In this document: piece by piece, positions 22,267 to 33,392 of the stretch
Position numbering within the stretch: the stretch's first letter is position 1
How the letters are laid out: each line of letters begins with the position of its first letter
From: Sesamum alatum
Taxonomy: Eukaryota; Streptophyta; Magnoliopsida; Lamiales; Pedaliaceae
Reading direction: 5' to 3'
DNA length: 64,000 nucleotides
Assembly: GCA_034509735.1 (NCBI GenBank)
Contig: JACGWO010000010.1
Span: forward strand, 9,747,193-9,811,192
Program-made: the position numbers and the translations under genes
The notes under the pieces: generated by a model
What the model saw: the letters and a program-made list of their open reading frames with translations, nothing else
Told to the model about the DNA's origin: nothing
Database searches by the model: none

Positions 22267-22379
22267 TATCTAAATAAATAAAATTTTCATATATACATAT
22301 ATATATATATATATTCACCAACATATATATGAGATGTTTTATAAAATGCTTATGACATTCTATATTGGCTATTATTTTA

Positions 22380-22640
22380 TCGACTATGGAGTAAATCATG
22401 ATAAATAATTATTATTAACCATGGTTAAAAATATTATTATAAAAACCTAAATTATCCACTATGTAAATTATTTTTTCCATGGTTATGAGCCATAACAAAT
22501 ATTTTTGCCATGGTTTTTAGTCATAACAAATGTTTTAGCCTCACTCGCAAAAACCATGGCCAACAACCGTTGCGTCGCCGTGATGAATGCCTATTTACTA
22601 TGGCATTTTATTTTTAACCATGTCAATTAGCCATGATTAA
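22380..22640. other. Relic with repeated ACCATGG/CCATGGTT motifs
   Basis: Several CCATGGTT-type motifs alternate in both orientations, similar in style to the interior of the CACTA element at 58424-58754. No termini were found, so the class is a guess. Confidence 0.35.
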
Positions 22641-22643
22641 ATA

Positions 22644-23698
22644 TGATGTGGGCTGAAAGAGCTTGTTCTTGAGCTTGAGCTGGGCGGACCTTGGAAATCT
22701 GTAAGTTATGAAAAGGGGACATGCAAAAAGAATTGGTACTCCGACGCTCAAGCCAGTAAAAAGTTGTGGAAGAATAAATCGAATAAAATAAAGAAATGGT
22801 GATATTTTGTGAACGAAGAGCGTAAAATGAACTTAATGCGAGTGTGAGAGCTTAAATTTGTGTGATAGAGTGCTAAAAAATATTACTTGAGCTAGCCAAG
22901 TAGACTGTTGTTTATAGAGGAAGAGCCACGATTGGGAGGGACTCTTCATCAGCCTGGACACTGGAAGGACCGAGCACTGGCCTTCCTAGACTTCTATAGC
23001 CTTTCGACTCCTTGAAAGTAGGAGGTCGGTTGAAGGGGTCTTCAGTGGATAAGGATAAGGATAAGGCCGGGTCTAACCCTATCCGGTCTTCATGAGCTTG
23101 GGCTTCCGCCTTGGGCCTCCTTGATGAGGCTTCACCCTTGGCCTGGCTTGGACCTCAACCTCGTTGGGGAGAGGCCTGACTAGTCCTTCCTTGGGCTGGG
23201 CCAGTGTTCCCATTGGGGATCCTCCCGAAAATATACGGGCCTTTGCGTGGGGCTCTAACATCCCTCCTTGGGCTCCTAGATGCCTTCTTGGGTGTTAGGG
23301 CATAGCTTTTGGGCTGGTCATTTTGGCATATATCAATCAGTTTTCCCCACTCTGAGAAGGAGAGTTTCACCACCATTCCCACTTTGAGTAGAGGCCTTCT
23401 GTGGTAGCGAGGGAGGTTTGACCTCCTCTCCTTCTCTCCAGTCCCAAACGAGCTTCCTTCTGGGCTAAGGGAAGCGGGACAGTTGTCTAGGGTTACGGGC
23501 ACCTTAAGTCACGCCTGTCATGATGATTGGGGGCTGCCATAGGCAGCCTAAGGCTTAGGCCTCTACAGAGGTTATGCGCGTGGCAGTCATGCACCCTACA
23601 CGAGGGTCAGTTATCGCTAACTGCCCACGTTAGTTATTTTTCTGCTTGGTAACCGCCCAACTGGAGGCGGTTATTTGCACGTTCTCTGGGTTACCGCA
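22644..23698 (-). mobile_element. Probable 3' LTR of the Tat-like element
   Basis: On the minus strand the proposed LTR begins TGCGGTAACCCAG, has a TATAAAC box near 22911, contains CTTGAGCGTCGGAGT as is common in Tat-type LTRs, and ends CCCACATCA. A purine-rich tract on the minus strand (23699-23720) precedes it and could be the polypurine tract. The second LTR is missing, so the borders are not verified. Confidence 0.45.
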
Positions 23699-23791
23699 TC
23701 CTTCCCACGTCTTCTTCCCTCAATCGCGTTATTACTCTGTCTCCTTCCATTCTTCCACCTTCACACATCTTTGCAAGAGGGAACTGCAACA

Positions 23792-23800
23792 TTATATATT
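23792..23800 (+). promoter_or_regulatory. Possible TATA box for the antisense ORF
   Basis: TTATATATT lies about 70 bp before the ATG of the plus-strand ORF at 23867, in pyrimidine-rich sequence. This is only a positional argument. Confidence 0.35.
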
Positions 23801-23866
23801 TTCCACCAGCTCTGTAAGTTTAATCTTCCTTTCTCTCGCATTTTCGTTAGTGTTTTTCTACAAAAA

Positions 23867-24196
23867 ATGTCTTCCTCCACCCCTTCTGATGAGTCCATCC
23901 AGTTCTTGGGGGAATGGGTTGGAGGCGATGATCCCTCCGCCGGCTCTTCAACGGGGACGACCTCTGGTCCCTCGGCCTTTCGAGGTGGCAGGAGGTGGAG
24001 CCTGAAGAACCTCTCTCGTGCTCCTCGACGGTTGATTCACGAGGAGGAGGAAATATCGGAGGAGGTACAGAGTCTGGCTAGGGGAGACAACAAGGAAAGG
24101 TCTTCCCCAGGAGAGGAAAGAGAGGAAACGCGAGGAGGAGGAGAGGGAAGCGAGTCCCACTCTATTGGAAAGGGCCTCCTTCTTCTGGGTTCCTGA
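23867..24196 (+). pseudogene. Antisense ORF of the Tat-like element, N-terminal part
   Basis: The ATG follows a CAAAAA context. The 109-residue frame is Ser/Gly-rich, then basic (RRLIHEEEEISEEV) and strongly charged. It resembles the variable N-terminal part of additional ORFs in Tat-lineage elements rather than any enzyme. It ends at a stop shortly before the hAT-like insertion. Confidence 0.5.
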
Positions 24197-24273
24197 TGCC
24201 GCACGCCTGGGGGAGGAGTAGGGGATCCCCCTGGGTTACACTATTTACATTACCTCCCTAGATAGTTCACCGG

Positions 24274-25095
24274 TAGGCTAGTCAATGGGCCAAATTGATC
24301 CATACCCAAGCCCATTATAATTGGTCAGACATATACCCAGGCCCATAATTTTAAATCGATCCCAAACCCAAGTCCAGACCCATTAAACTAAAATGAATGG
24401 GTTTGGGTCGGGTAAAATACCCATTATTACCCACACCCATTCTTTCCCTAATTTTCTGCACAACACTATCAAAACTTCTCAACTCACACACTCGAACCAG
24501 CAGTCGCCTCCACCAAGCGTCACTGCTCTCAAACCCACCGCCGCCTCCACCAAGCGCCACTACTCTCAAATGCGGCCTGCCCAACTAGTAAATTTCTCTC
24601 TGCAAACTACTCTCCGGACACCCTTTTGGGAGATCTTCAAAACCCAAATCTCCATTTCTCACAAGAACCCCAACAAATTTCTCAATCCACTGCTCCTCAC
24701 ACAATTATTCCAAGAAAATCATCATTTTCATCACCCTGCAAGCATAATTCCTCAGCCCTATTTCAGGATTCAGGAACTTTGGTGTTAAAGCGTTGATATT
24801 AACAAGGAAGTTGATAGAATTAACATGAAGTTTGTGAAAGCTAGGGAAGAGATAGAGTTAGCCATGGAGTCCAAAGAAACTGTGTATTTCAATGATGAGG
24901 AAACACTAAAATTTAATTAGGATTTTTTTTAAAAAAAAAAAGTCAGACGCGACCCGAACGTCCAGGTTTAGTAGAATATATTTAGGTTTTGGGCCTATCG
25001 GGTCTGAGACCCATTGGGTCTGGGTCTCTACTTCAATTATTTCATTGGGTATGTTCAGGGCCTGGGTAGGGCAAGGCCCTACCCATTGACAGGCA
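24274..25095 (+). mobile_element. hAT-like non-autonomous element carrying a gene fragment
   Basis: The left end TAGGCTAGTCAATGGG and the right end CCCATTGACAGGCA are inverted versions of each other and fit the TAGG-CTGTCAATGGG ends common in plant hAT elements. The sub-terminal parts are rich in GGGT/ACCC motifs. An 8-bp target duplication was not found, so the exact ends are open. The middle (about 24440-24920) looks like a transcribed gene fragment rather than transposon sequence. Confidence 0.55.
24570..24920 (+). pseudogene. Captured host-gene fragment inside the hAT-like element
   Basis: A frame from ATG at 24570 encodes an N-terminal segment that is basic and hydroxylated, like a mitochondrial targeting region, up to a stop near 24788. 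A second open piece then reads INKEVDRINMKFVKAREEIE and continues with SKETVYFND to a TAG at 24920. The second piece resembles, from memory, the conserved core of small plant 'embryogenesis-like' mitochondrial proteins, but no search could be run. The two pieces meet without an intron, suggesting capture of exons or cDNA. CACCAAGCG is repeated at about 24512 and 24550. Confidence 0.45.
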
Positions 25096-25286
25096 TTTAT
25101 GTTATCAGAGCTTCCTCCATCCGGTTGTTTATGTTTCTACTAGGCCCAGTTGAGGGTTGACCTTAGGTTTTCCATTCCTTCCTTCTACCAAGACGTGTCT
25201 AGGTTGTTTAGGGTTCCTTTGAACCAGCTAGCCCCCAACTCCTTCAGCCTGTTTGCAAGTTTTGCCATGATTTTTACGTACCATAG

Positions 25287-25697
25287 TTGGGCTGTTACCA
25301 GCCAAATTTCTCCTTTTATTTCCAATTAAGGAAGTCAGACCCTGGTACCTTCCATTTCTTCCCCCGGCGGGGTATTCGCTTCCTTGCTGCCCCAAGCGCG
25401 CCTAAGTCTTGGAGGGGCAACTTCTTTTTTGTGCGCCCTCCCCTTCCTTGGTCCTTCCCCTGCAATTAGATTTCTGAGCTACCTCCCGTTGTCCCCGCGT
25501 CTGAGAAGGACAGGCCGCCAGCCTTCACAGCCTTCTTGGAGGAGCTGAATGAGGACCCTTATGATGTTCGGGGCCTTATAGATGAAAGGCTTCTTTATCG
25601 GTTTGGGCTGAGTCCTAAGGAGGTCTACTTGGAGGAGCCCCTGGGTATTCTTCGGTTTTATCTTCTGGTTCTTTTAATCTATGTTGAGTGTTTCTGA
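25287..25697 (+). pseudogene. Antisense ORF, conserved 'gypsy-type transposon' domain
   Basis: The reading contains GTFHFFPRRGIRFLAAP, SWRGNFFFVRPPLPWSFPC and, after one stop, RPPAFTAFLEELNEDPYDV followed by LLYRFGLSPKEV. This series matches the domain called putative gypsy type transposon (PF04195) found in antisense ORFs of plant Tat-type elements. The function of this domain is not known. Stops at 25469 and 25697 break the frame. Confidence 0.65.
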
Positions 25698-26107
25698 ATG
25701 ATGATTTTGAGTTCCCCCTTTGTACGGAAAAGGTCATGTTCGATAAGCTTATCAGGGACAATGCTCAAGAGAGTCCAACAGGGACTCCTTCCAACAGCCG
25801 AACTCTAGAAGGGACCCTGGCCCTTGGTGACGGAATGGGGAAGCGTCCAACTGCTCCCTCCTACGGGGAGTCCTCCAAGTGAGTGAAAGGGAGCTCGTCC
25901 TGCCATCCTCCCTCAGGGAGCTCCTTGCGAGTGCCCACCCGTTCGACTGTCGGGCCTCCTCCTCCTCTCCCATCTCATCTGGGGCCTTCTCACCGCGGTG
26001 CTAGCGATTCATTCCCGATTAGGGGGTGTACACCCACCATTCTGTATTAAGGGAGAGGGAAGGAGAGTCGGGACTCTTTGTGGAGTTTCTGCAAGGGCTG
26101 ATCCTTC

Positions 26108-26946
26108 TTGTGGACAAATGTTCGTTGGCCTCCATTTCTAAGGAAGAGTTGGTTGGGGCCTTTGTCTGCCATGTTGCAAAGGTATAACGCCTTATCCCGA
26201 CCAGATTTATGTATTTCGTTTGGTTTTGACCTCTGTATTTGTTCTTTCTTTCAGGTGGCTAGAGTGGCAGGGGAGCTTTTGAGCTACCCCATAGAGACCC
26301 CTCCCCATCATCTTGTTGACGGCCAACGAAGGTGGCTGGAGGATTGCGTGGAGTGGCAATCTTCTAACCTGGCCAAGATGAAAGAGGCCAGAAAGGAGAT
26401 CATGGGGAAATATCAACAGGCGAAGAAGGAGAGGAAGAAGCTGCAGCGGGACTTCCTGGCCTTGTCCCATGACCAATCAGAGGCTCTGAGGCAAGCTGCT
26501 GACCAGGCCCGTCTGGACTTTCCCCACATAAGGAGGCTAGCAGTTCCTGGCCTTGCATTTGGAGATTCGCCTTTTGGAGTACAAGAAGTTCGAAGATTTC
26601 CAAAGAGAGGTGGCTAACATGGTAGGGTTGTTCCTGAGGTATGGCTTTTTATCTTGCCAGGAACTGTTTTCTGCTTAGAGCTATCTTTCGGAGGGGGTGG
26701 ATCTTTCCTTCCTGGATTATGAGGGGGTCCTGAAGAAGGCCCCGAATCCCTTTGCTCCCCCTCCCCCGCTGACTGAATCTTTCCCCTTGATCCAGGTAAC
26801 AAGTTTGCCCGGTTCTCTTCTCTTTTATCCAGAATTCTTAGGCTGATGAATGAGATGGCAGGTAAATTCTTTTCAGAGGAGAAGTTGGATCAAGTGTTGG
26901 AGACAGTGATGAGGGAGATTCGAGCCCCAGAAGGAGGAGACGTGGA
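26108..26946 (+). pseudogene. Antisense ORF, coiled-coil C-terminal region
   Basis: A charged heptad-like stretch (MKEARKEIMGKYQQAKKERK, about 26378-26437) predicts a coiled coil, followed by more Ala/Gln/Arg-rich sequence. A further frame from 26846 (MNEMAGKFFSEEKLDQVLE) reaches GGDVD and is cut there by the solo LTR; the remaining codons continue after 29114. The region belongs with 23867 and 25287 as one degenerate ORF on the strand opposite to pol. Confidence 0.55.
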
Positions 26947-29114
26947 TGTTAGAATGGGTGACCAGAACGTCAATATGGTTGGTTGTTCGGAGAACCATTC
27001 GTCAATCTTTGAACAAGTAATATTATGTTGATAAATGTAGTAAGGATTCATCATTGGCAATGATGAGTTTGTTGTACTTACTGCTTCATTGAATATCGTT
27101 TCGATGTCACAACAAACGCCCACAGACCGAACGTATGAGTCCAAGAAATTGGACTAGGCATAGGTTGGCGGTCATGGAACCAACTTCTGTAGATTGGTCT
27201 GAAATACTCCAAGTCAAGAACCTCGAGATTGGGCATCAAGGGTCCTATATAGGCTTGCACTAAGGATTGCATTCATTAGATGAGTACCGTATTTCATCGG
27301 TACCAGACATTGGATGTCTATGCAATATTAGTGGGTTAGTTGACAAAGGTGTCGGCTGACTGAGGTGGCTTGCAGGAGTCGTCATATGGAAGCCACACGG
27401 GCTTAGTCGGTATGACTCATATTCCCAATTCCAATAGTACGGGATTAGTCCTCGGACTTGAGAAATCACGCCAGTCGCTTACATACTAAGGTTGTATCTT
27501 CGATCTGGCGAGAGGTGATCGTGTCATGTGACATGACCGTCATAAGCCTTGTTCAGTGCAGTCAGAGTATATAGAGAGGATGGTAGATTCGAAGATAGGA
27601 TATGTCCCCTGTCAAAGATTATGACAGCGAGATCTCCTATGCGTTTTAAGATAGTTTAGACTGTCAAAGTCTATGGCCATAGCACTTGATTGAGTGGGAA
27701 AGGATTTCTTACGTCAATCATAGAGTTAAACCTATTTCAAGTTAGAAGCATAGATGCCTAAGTCAAGGATGGAAATCGACATCCTAATTCCATACCCTAT
27801 ACTAAGGCCGGGAGACAGGCGACAGTAGGACGGTACCTGTATGTAACTCGGAGCCTAAATGTTCACACCACATATTCACCTAGTCTCTAGTGCCATGGAC
27901 CGTTGCTAGAGCCACCCATGGTGACAGACTACTTTGGTTATGAGATAACAAAAAGTAAGTCCAAGTCTAGCTGAGGGTGAACCTAAAGAGTCACACCTGT
28001 TACACCAAACGTAAAGGGAATTTATTTAGAATTAATTTCGGGAGAAGGTTAAATTTAATAGGATTAAATTATACTTCTGGGAGATTCAAGCCTTGATGGA
28101 TTAATTGGATTAATCGGGTTTGAGTTCATAAATTATATTTATGGATTTTATGAAGCATTGGCTTCCCTTTTAATTAGATTAAAAGGGTGAACTAATTAAT
28201 GGGCTTGATATATTAAATAGGATTTAATATAAAGTCCATGGGATTATTTAATTTATAATTAAATAGGCCAATTCCATAAATTAATTAATGGGCTTGGTAT
28301 ATTAAATAGGATTTAGTATAAAGTCCATGAGACTATTTAATTTAAAATTACAAAGGCCCATTCCATAAAGCCCATCCAAATGGATGGACGAGATTTGATC
28401 TAGAGATTGTGAGACAGAGGGCCATGATTAATTTGACTTAATCAAAGCCTAGTTTGACTAGGATTTGACTAGGTCAAAATCTTAATCAAATCCTAGTCAA
28501 GTGTGCCTCTTTACAAGAGGTTGAGTAGAAATAGGAAAAATGTTTCCTATAAATACTCAAACACACACACACACACACACCTACTAATCTCTACACTTCT
28601 CGTCTCTAATCTCCCTCTTAATTTTCGTCCATCTCTCTTCCACATTCTCCAAGATTTCTACTTTGTTCTTCTTGATTTATTCAAGGTAGAACATAAGAGA
28701 CGTCAATAGCGTTAACCGATATCGTGTGTCGATGTCTCTGCTCCCCAGATGATTTCTTGCTAGCACGGGAAGTCGTTGCTTTCCGATGTAGCACGTGAGA
28801 TGACTTAGAGGGTCTCTTCTTTGAGATCTTGTGCAAAATGGGGAACAATGCGTGTAGCCGAACGAAGACAAACATACAACCGGGTGGGTTCTGTTTTACG
28901 TTTTTTATTCATATTCTATGGCCTTCATGTTGTGTTTTATTGAACATGAGATACACCAAACACACGGGAGAATCAAGAGCACACCCTTTGATTCGTTTAT
29001 GTATGCAATGCATGCTTTAAATTTCATTTAATTATGCTTTGTAATTTTTATTATGCAATCCTACAGGCTTCCGGTATTTGTGCTTCTCTCCCAGGCCGAT
29101 CCGCTCGCGTTTCA
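26947..29114 (+). mobile_element. Solo LTR, copy B (2168 bp)
   Basis: It starts TGTTAGAATGGGTGACC and ends GCGTTTCA, with a perfect 5-bp duplication GTGGA at 26942-26946 and 29115-29119. It is homologous to the solo LTRs at 109 and 40598. A TATAAATA at 28548-28555 followed by an (AC)10 tract suggests plus-strand transcription. It interrupts the antisense ORF of the Tat-like element, so it is younger than that element. Confidence 0.93.
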
Positions 29115-29250
29115 GTGGAGCCTCTAGCCGATGGCCCTTTGCAACGGATTTAACCCTTTCGTCGAGCCTGCTGATGTTGTTCCCTCCTCCTCTAAGCCAA
29201 AAGCCCAAGAAGAGCCTGAAAAGACGCCCCCCTCCCCCCCCCCCCCCCCA
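29115..29250 (+). other. End of the antisense ORF after the solo LTR
   Basis: With the LTR and one GTGGA removed, the frame before 26946 continues for a few codons and meets a stop at about 29148. The following sequence up to a C run (29230-29250) is not conserved coding sequence. Confidence 0.4.
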
Positions 29251-29304
29251 AAACATTTATTTTCCTATTATGCTTGCCCCTATGATGCATGGGAATAAAA
29301 TAAT

Positions 29305-29335
<31 letters not shown>

Positions 29336-29680
29336 GCTTTTGAATGTTACTACTACTTCTTCCTCCCCAAGCCGGTTTTCCTTGGGAAGTTTGTTTATGA
29401 TATTCTTTTGCTTTGCTTCATATTGAATTTCTCTATGATTATGACGATTGGGGGTTGGCCGTCCCATGCATGTTTTTACTGGTTCCTGAAAATGGAGATA
29501 AAATAGTTTTGTTGATGGCTTTGAAAATACCTGAGGTGAGAAGTGATTCTTTTCCTCTCTATGGGACAATAAGTATGCCTTTATCCAGTTCAAAGTTTAG
29601 CTGCCTTTATCTGCGTGTGACTGCCTGTAAAAACAGGACTTACTTTAGTTGACTACCTGCAGCAAGGCAGGATTTAGGAT
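29251..29680. other. Spacer of the Tat-like element
   Basis: This spacer between the antisense ORF and pol includes poly-C and poly-T runs and no supported gene. Confidence 0.4.
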
Positions 29681-29812
29681 GTGCCTGCAAGGTGGCAGGG
29701 CTTGCCTGAAGGAGTGCCTGCAGGGTGGCAAGGCTTTTTCGTGGGAGTGCCTGCAGAGTGGCAGAGCTTATTTGATGGAGTGCCTGCACAGTGGCTGGGC
29801 TTATTCCGAGGC
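29681..29812. repeat. 33-bp minisatellite in the Tat-like spacer
   Basis: GTGCCTGCA begins at 29681, 29714, 29747 and 29780, exactly 33 bp apart. Each is followed by GGTGGCARGGCTT or a close variant. A related half-unit precedes at 29655. Since 33 is a multiple of three, the plus strand reads as an 11-residue repeat (ECLQSGRAYLM type), but no gene is implied. Confidence 0.9.
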
Positions 29813-30189
29813 ATACCTGCCGAAAGTGGGATAGTTTAGCACGAGGGATATATTTATGGCAAAGAGGATTTTACCTTTTCTAGACAACCTTGTAGTGGCC
29901 CTTCTTGGCAGTAAGTAGCGACGTGCGTGGGGGGGTCCTGATTATTTGCAGGAAGATGGTAAAAGGCCCTCTCGGGTTGGAATTTGTTGTTTGCTTGGGG
30001 GGGGGGGGATCCTGCCTTAGGAGGGGCAGGAAGATATCCTTATATGGAGGCCCTACCTTAAAAAGCAAGGTTAGTCTTTTGTTGGGAAGGCACGAAGATG
30101 TCCTCCTCCAGATAGGCCCCGCCTACATGGGGGTACTTATACAAAGAATCTTTTGAGATTATGTATATTCCATGGATGAGGGAGAGGGT

Positions 30190-31080
30190 GTCCGTCCGCG
30201 TCCTTTAATTCGTATGCTCCACTGCTCAAAATTCTCCTAACTTTGTAGGGTCCTTCCTATGTGGGGTCTAGCTTGCTACTGGCTTTGATGCTTCCACTTT
30301 TCGGAGCACCAAATCTCCAACTTGGATCCATGGGGCTTAACCCGCATATTATAGGTGTTGATAATTATGCTCTTATATCTTTGCATTCGAAAGAAGGTTT
30401 TTTCTCTAAGTTCCTCAATGAGATTGAGGTTCTCGTTAAATAGATTATTGTTGTTGTCTTCCGGTGGGAAGGCATGCCCACCCCAGCTGGTATTGCAGCA
30501 TCTGTCCCGTATACTAGGGGAAAGGGGCTTTCACCCGTAGAATTTCCAGGCGTGGTTCAGTAGGCCCACAGGACACTAGTGAGTTCTTCAGCCCAGTTTC
30601 CCCCAGCTCTATTGAGCCTTGTCTTGATACCTTGTAGGAGGGTGCAATTGGTGATCCACCTGACCTTTGGCTTGAGGATGAGCCACAAAGGTGAACCTTT
30701 GTTTGATTCTCAACCCTTTGCACTAGTCTCGTATCTTGTTCCCTTAAAATTGCCGTCCATTGTCCGAGATGATTTCGCGAGGAAGACCAAAGCGATATAT
30801 AATGTTCTTCCACAGGAATTGCATGACCTCTCCCTCAGTATGCAGGGAGGGGTTTAGCTTCCACCCACTTTGTGAAGTAGTCTATGGCTACCAGTAGGAA
30901 TTTTCGTTGCCCAGGGGCCTTTGGGAACGACCATATGATGTCCATCCCCCATTGGGCAAAAGGACATGGGCAGCAATGTGGCCAAAGGTTCAACAGGCTG
31001 ATGTATTAGGGAGGCACACTTTTGGCACCTCTCGTACCAATTAACCTATGCCTCGGCGTCTTACTTCATCATAGGCCAGA
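30190..31080 (-). pseudogene. Ty3/gypsy integrase core, decayed
   Basis: On the minus strand the sequence contains pieces of an integrase core, such as FGLPREIISDNG with the second catalytic Asp context, and later the RMQRY-like C-terminal part. Stops and frameshifts are frequent. An active integrase would join the cDNA to the chromosome; this copy cannot. Confidence 0.65.
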
Positions 31081-31086
31081 AATTCC

Positions 31087-31428
31087 CTACTCAAAGGCCT
31101 TGTTGGCTAGAGCTAATACTCCTATGTGTGATCCACAACATCCCCCATGAATCTCTCTTAGGACATGTATCCTCCCTTCTTGTGACTGGAATCTTAGGAG
31201 CGGATGCGTGAAGGACTTCTTGTAAAGGGTGTCTCCTACTAGGAGGAAACATACAGCCCGTTTCTTCAAAAGGGCAACCTCCCATCTATCCATGGGGAGG
31301 CAGCCTTCCTTTAATAAGTCCAAGAAAGGCTGTCTCCAGTCCCCCCCCCCCCAAGAAGTATGGCATGTACTTCTAAGGCAAGACCAAACTTCGGCAAGTG
31401 GTATATTGTTATCCGTCTTGTTCGACAA
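31087..31428 (-). pseudogene. Ty3/gypsy integrase zinc-binding region
   Basis: The frame has CFLLVGDTLYKKSFTHPLLR, then EIHGGCCGSHIGVLALANKA, which is the H-x-H part of the H2C2 zinc-binding module of gypsy integrases, with the first His of GxHxG reduced to SHIG. It sits directly upstream of the integrase core on the minus strand. A run of Cs near 31345 lies in the linker. Confidence 0.75.
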
Positions 31429-31552
31429 TCATCCACAGTGCTGGCCAATTTTGACAAGTAATCGGCTTTGTTATTCTCCTCTCGAGGGATTTGAACGAGT
31501 TGGAAGGTATCACACTTGGTCTTCCATTCTCCTATTCTTTGATGGTATCATT

Positions 31553-32230
31553 TCATACTTTCCTCCTTAGCTTCGTATATTCCTTATGTCTGCTTAACGA
31601 TGAGTTGGAAGTTGGAGTGGGATACCAGGTGCCTGGCCCCAGCTTCCAGGCCATTCTCATGCCCAAAGCCAGGGCTTCATACTCGGCCTTGTTGTTAAAG
31701 GCTTTGAATCCAAACTTGATTGCAAATTCCATATCTATTCCGTCAGAGAAGGTCACGACTACGCCCGCGCCATTTCCCTAGGCGGTAGATGATCCATCCA
31801 CATGTAAAAGCCAGGTCCCCTTATCTGAAAGAGGAGATGTGCTTTCCGAGACAAAATCGGCCAGTGCTTGAGCCTTGATGGCCGTCCTAGGGATGAATGA
31901 GATATTGTACTCACTAAGCTCGATGGCCCATTTGATCAATCGGTTGGATGTGTCCGGCTTCCCGAGAACCTGTCTAAGGGGGTGATTGGTACGAACCCCT
32001 ATTGGATAAGACAAGAAGTAGGGGCCCAGTCTTCGGGCGATTATCACCAGCGCGCAGGCTATCTTTTCTATGAGGATGTATCGTCCTTCCGCCCCGTTGA
32101 GGACTTTGCTAACATAGTAAATGGGCGTATGTTGCCCCTTCTCTTCCCGAAGGAGGACCGAGCTTACCGCCTGAGACGTGGCTGCCAAGTCGATGAACAA
32201 TGTGTCCCCTGGCAAAGGTTTGACCAGCAA
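31553..32230 (-). pseudogene. Ty3/gypsy RNase H regions
   Basis: Two parts are seen. At 31778-32230 the RT-linked RNase H has LFIDLAATSQAVSSVLLREE, PIYYVSKVLNGAEGRYILIE and KALADF-like motifs, ending in WLLHVDGSSTA. At 31553-31756 a second RNase H (Tat-type dual RNase H) reads FNNKAEYEALALGMRMA. The presence of the second RNase H supports a Tat-lineage element. A frameshift near 31777 separates them. Confidence 0.8.
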
Positions 32231-32420
32231 AGGAAGGTTGGCCAGTTATTGCTTAAGCTCTTCGAAGGCTCTGCGGCATTCTTCTCCCCACTCAAAGTTC
32301 TTGGCCTTTCATAACACTTTAATGAAGGGCAGGCTTTTTCTCGCCGATTTGGCTAGCTGACTACTACTATCCTCCCAATGAGGCGTTCTACTTCATTAAT
32401 GTTGGTGGGAGATTTCATGT

Positions 32421-32822
32421 CTAGAACGGCTTTGATTTGAGGGGGTTAGCCTCGATCCCCCTCTCGATCACCATGAAACCCAAGAAGCGTCCTCCCCTCA
32501 CCCCAAAGGCACACTTGGAGGGATTTAGTTTTGAACAATACTTTCCAAGGACGGCGAATGTTTCTTCTAAGTCTGAGATGTAATCATTTGCTTTCCTACT
32601 CTTGACGAGCATGTCGTCTACATACACCTCCATGTTCCTCCCCAGTTGGGGATGGAATATTTTGCCCACCAAGCGTTGATATGTAGCTCCCGCACTTTTT
32701 AGGCCGAAGGTCATGACCACGTAGCAGAAGGTCCATGCTGAGGTAATGAAACTGACCCTTTTATGGTCCTCTGGGGCCAACATGATTTTATGGTATCCTT
32801 GCAAGGCATCCATCATGCTCAA
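32421..32822 (-). pseudogene. Ty3/gypsy reverse transcriptase
   Basis: The frame contains [34 protein letters not shown] and [12 protein letters not shown] with the catalytic YVDD intact, then [10 protein letters not shown] and FLGFMV. These are classical gypsy RT motifs in order. The N-terminal part (about 32830-33390) is present only as scrambled fragments. Confidence 0.88.
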
Positions 32823-33392
32823 AAGCTCACATCTGGAGGTAGAGTCTACAAGCTAGTCGATGCAAGGGAGCGGATAGAAATCTTTTGGACAAGCCTTATT
32901 AAGATCCCGAAAGTCTACGCACATCCTCCACTTTTCCCCAGGGATTGGGTATGAGCACCACGTTGGAAAGCCATTCGGAGAATTAAATTTCCCGTATGTG
33001 GCCTGCCTTTATTAACCTTTCTATTTCCGCCTGGATGACCTTGTCCTTCTCCAGGCCAAAGTGTCTCTTCTTTTATTTTACCGGCTTCATGGGGGGATCA
33101 ATGTTGAGGTGGTGCAATATGACCTCAAGACTTATCCCTTCCAAGTCATGAGGAGACCAGAAGAATATATTCATGTTGCATTGGAGGCACCGGATCAGGT
33201 CCTCCCTTAGAACACCTTAATTGAGAACCTATCCAAGCAGTCTTGCTAGGATTTTTAGCGTATAACTCAATGGTTAATAGTTCTTCCACCAGTTAGACTT
33301 TAGAGTGGTCCTCCTTACTGGGTAGGGTTTCCCCTAGGGAAGGCCTCTGGCTTGCCTCTTCCTTCCTCACAGATGGGTCTTTCCCTTGCCTT

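Noticed and set aside
24266..25105. Eight-base duplication around the hAT-like element at 24274
   Set aside because: TTCACCGG on the left and TTTATGTT on the right do not match, so it was not claimed.
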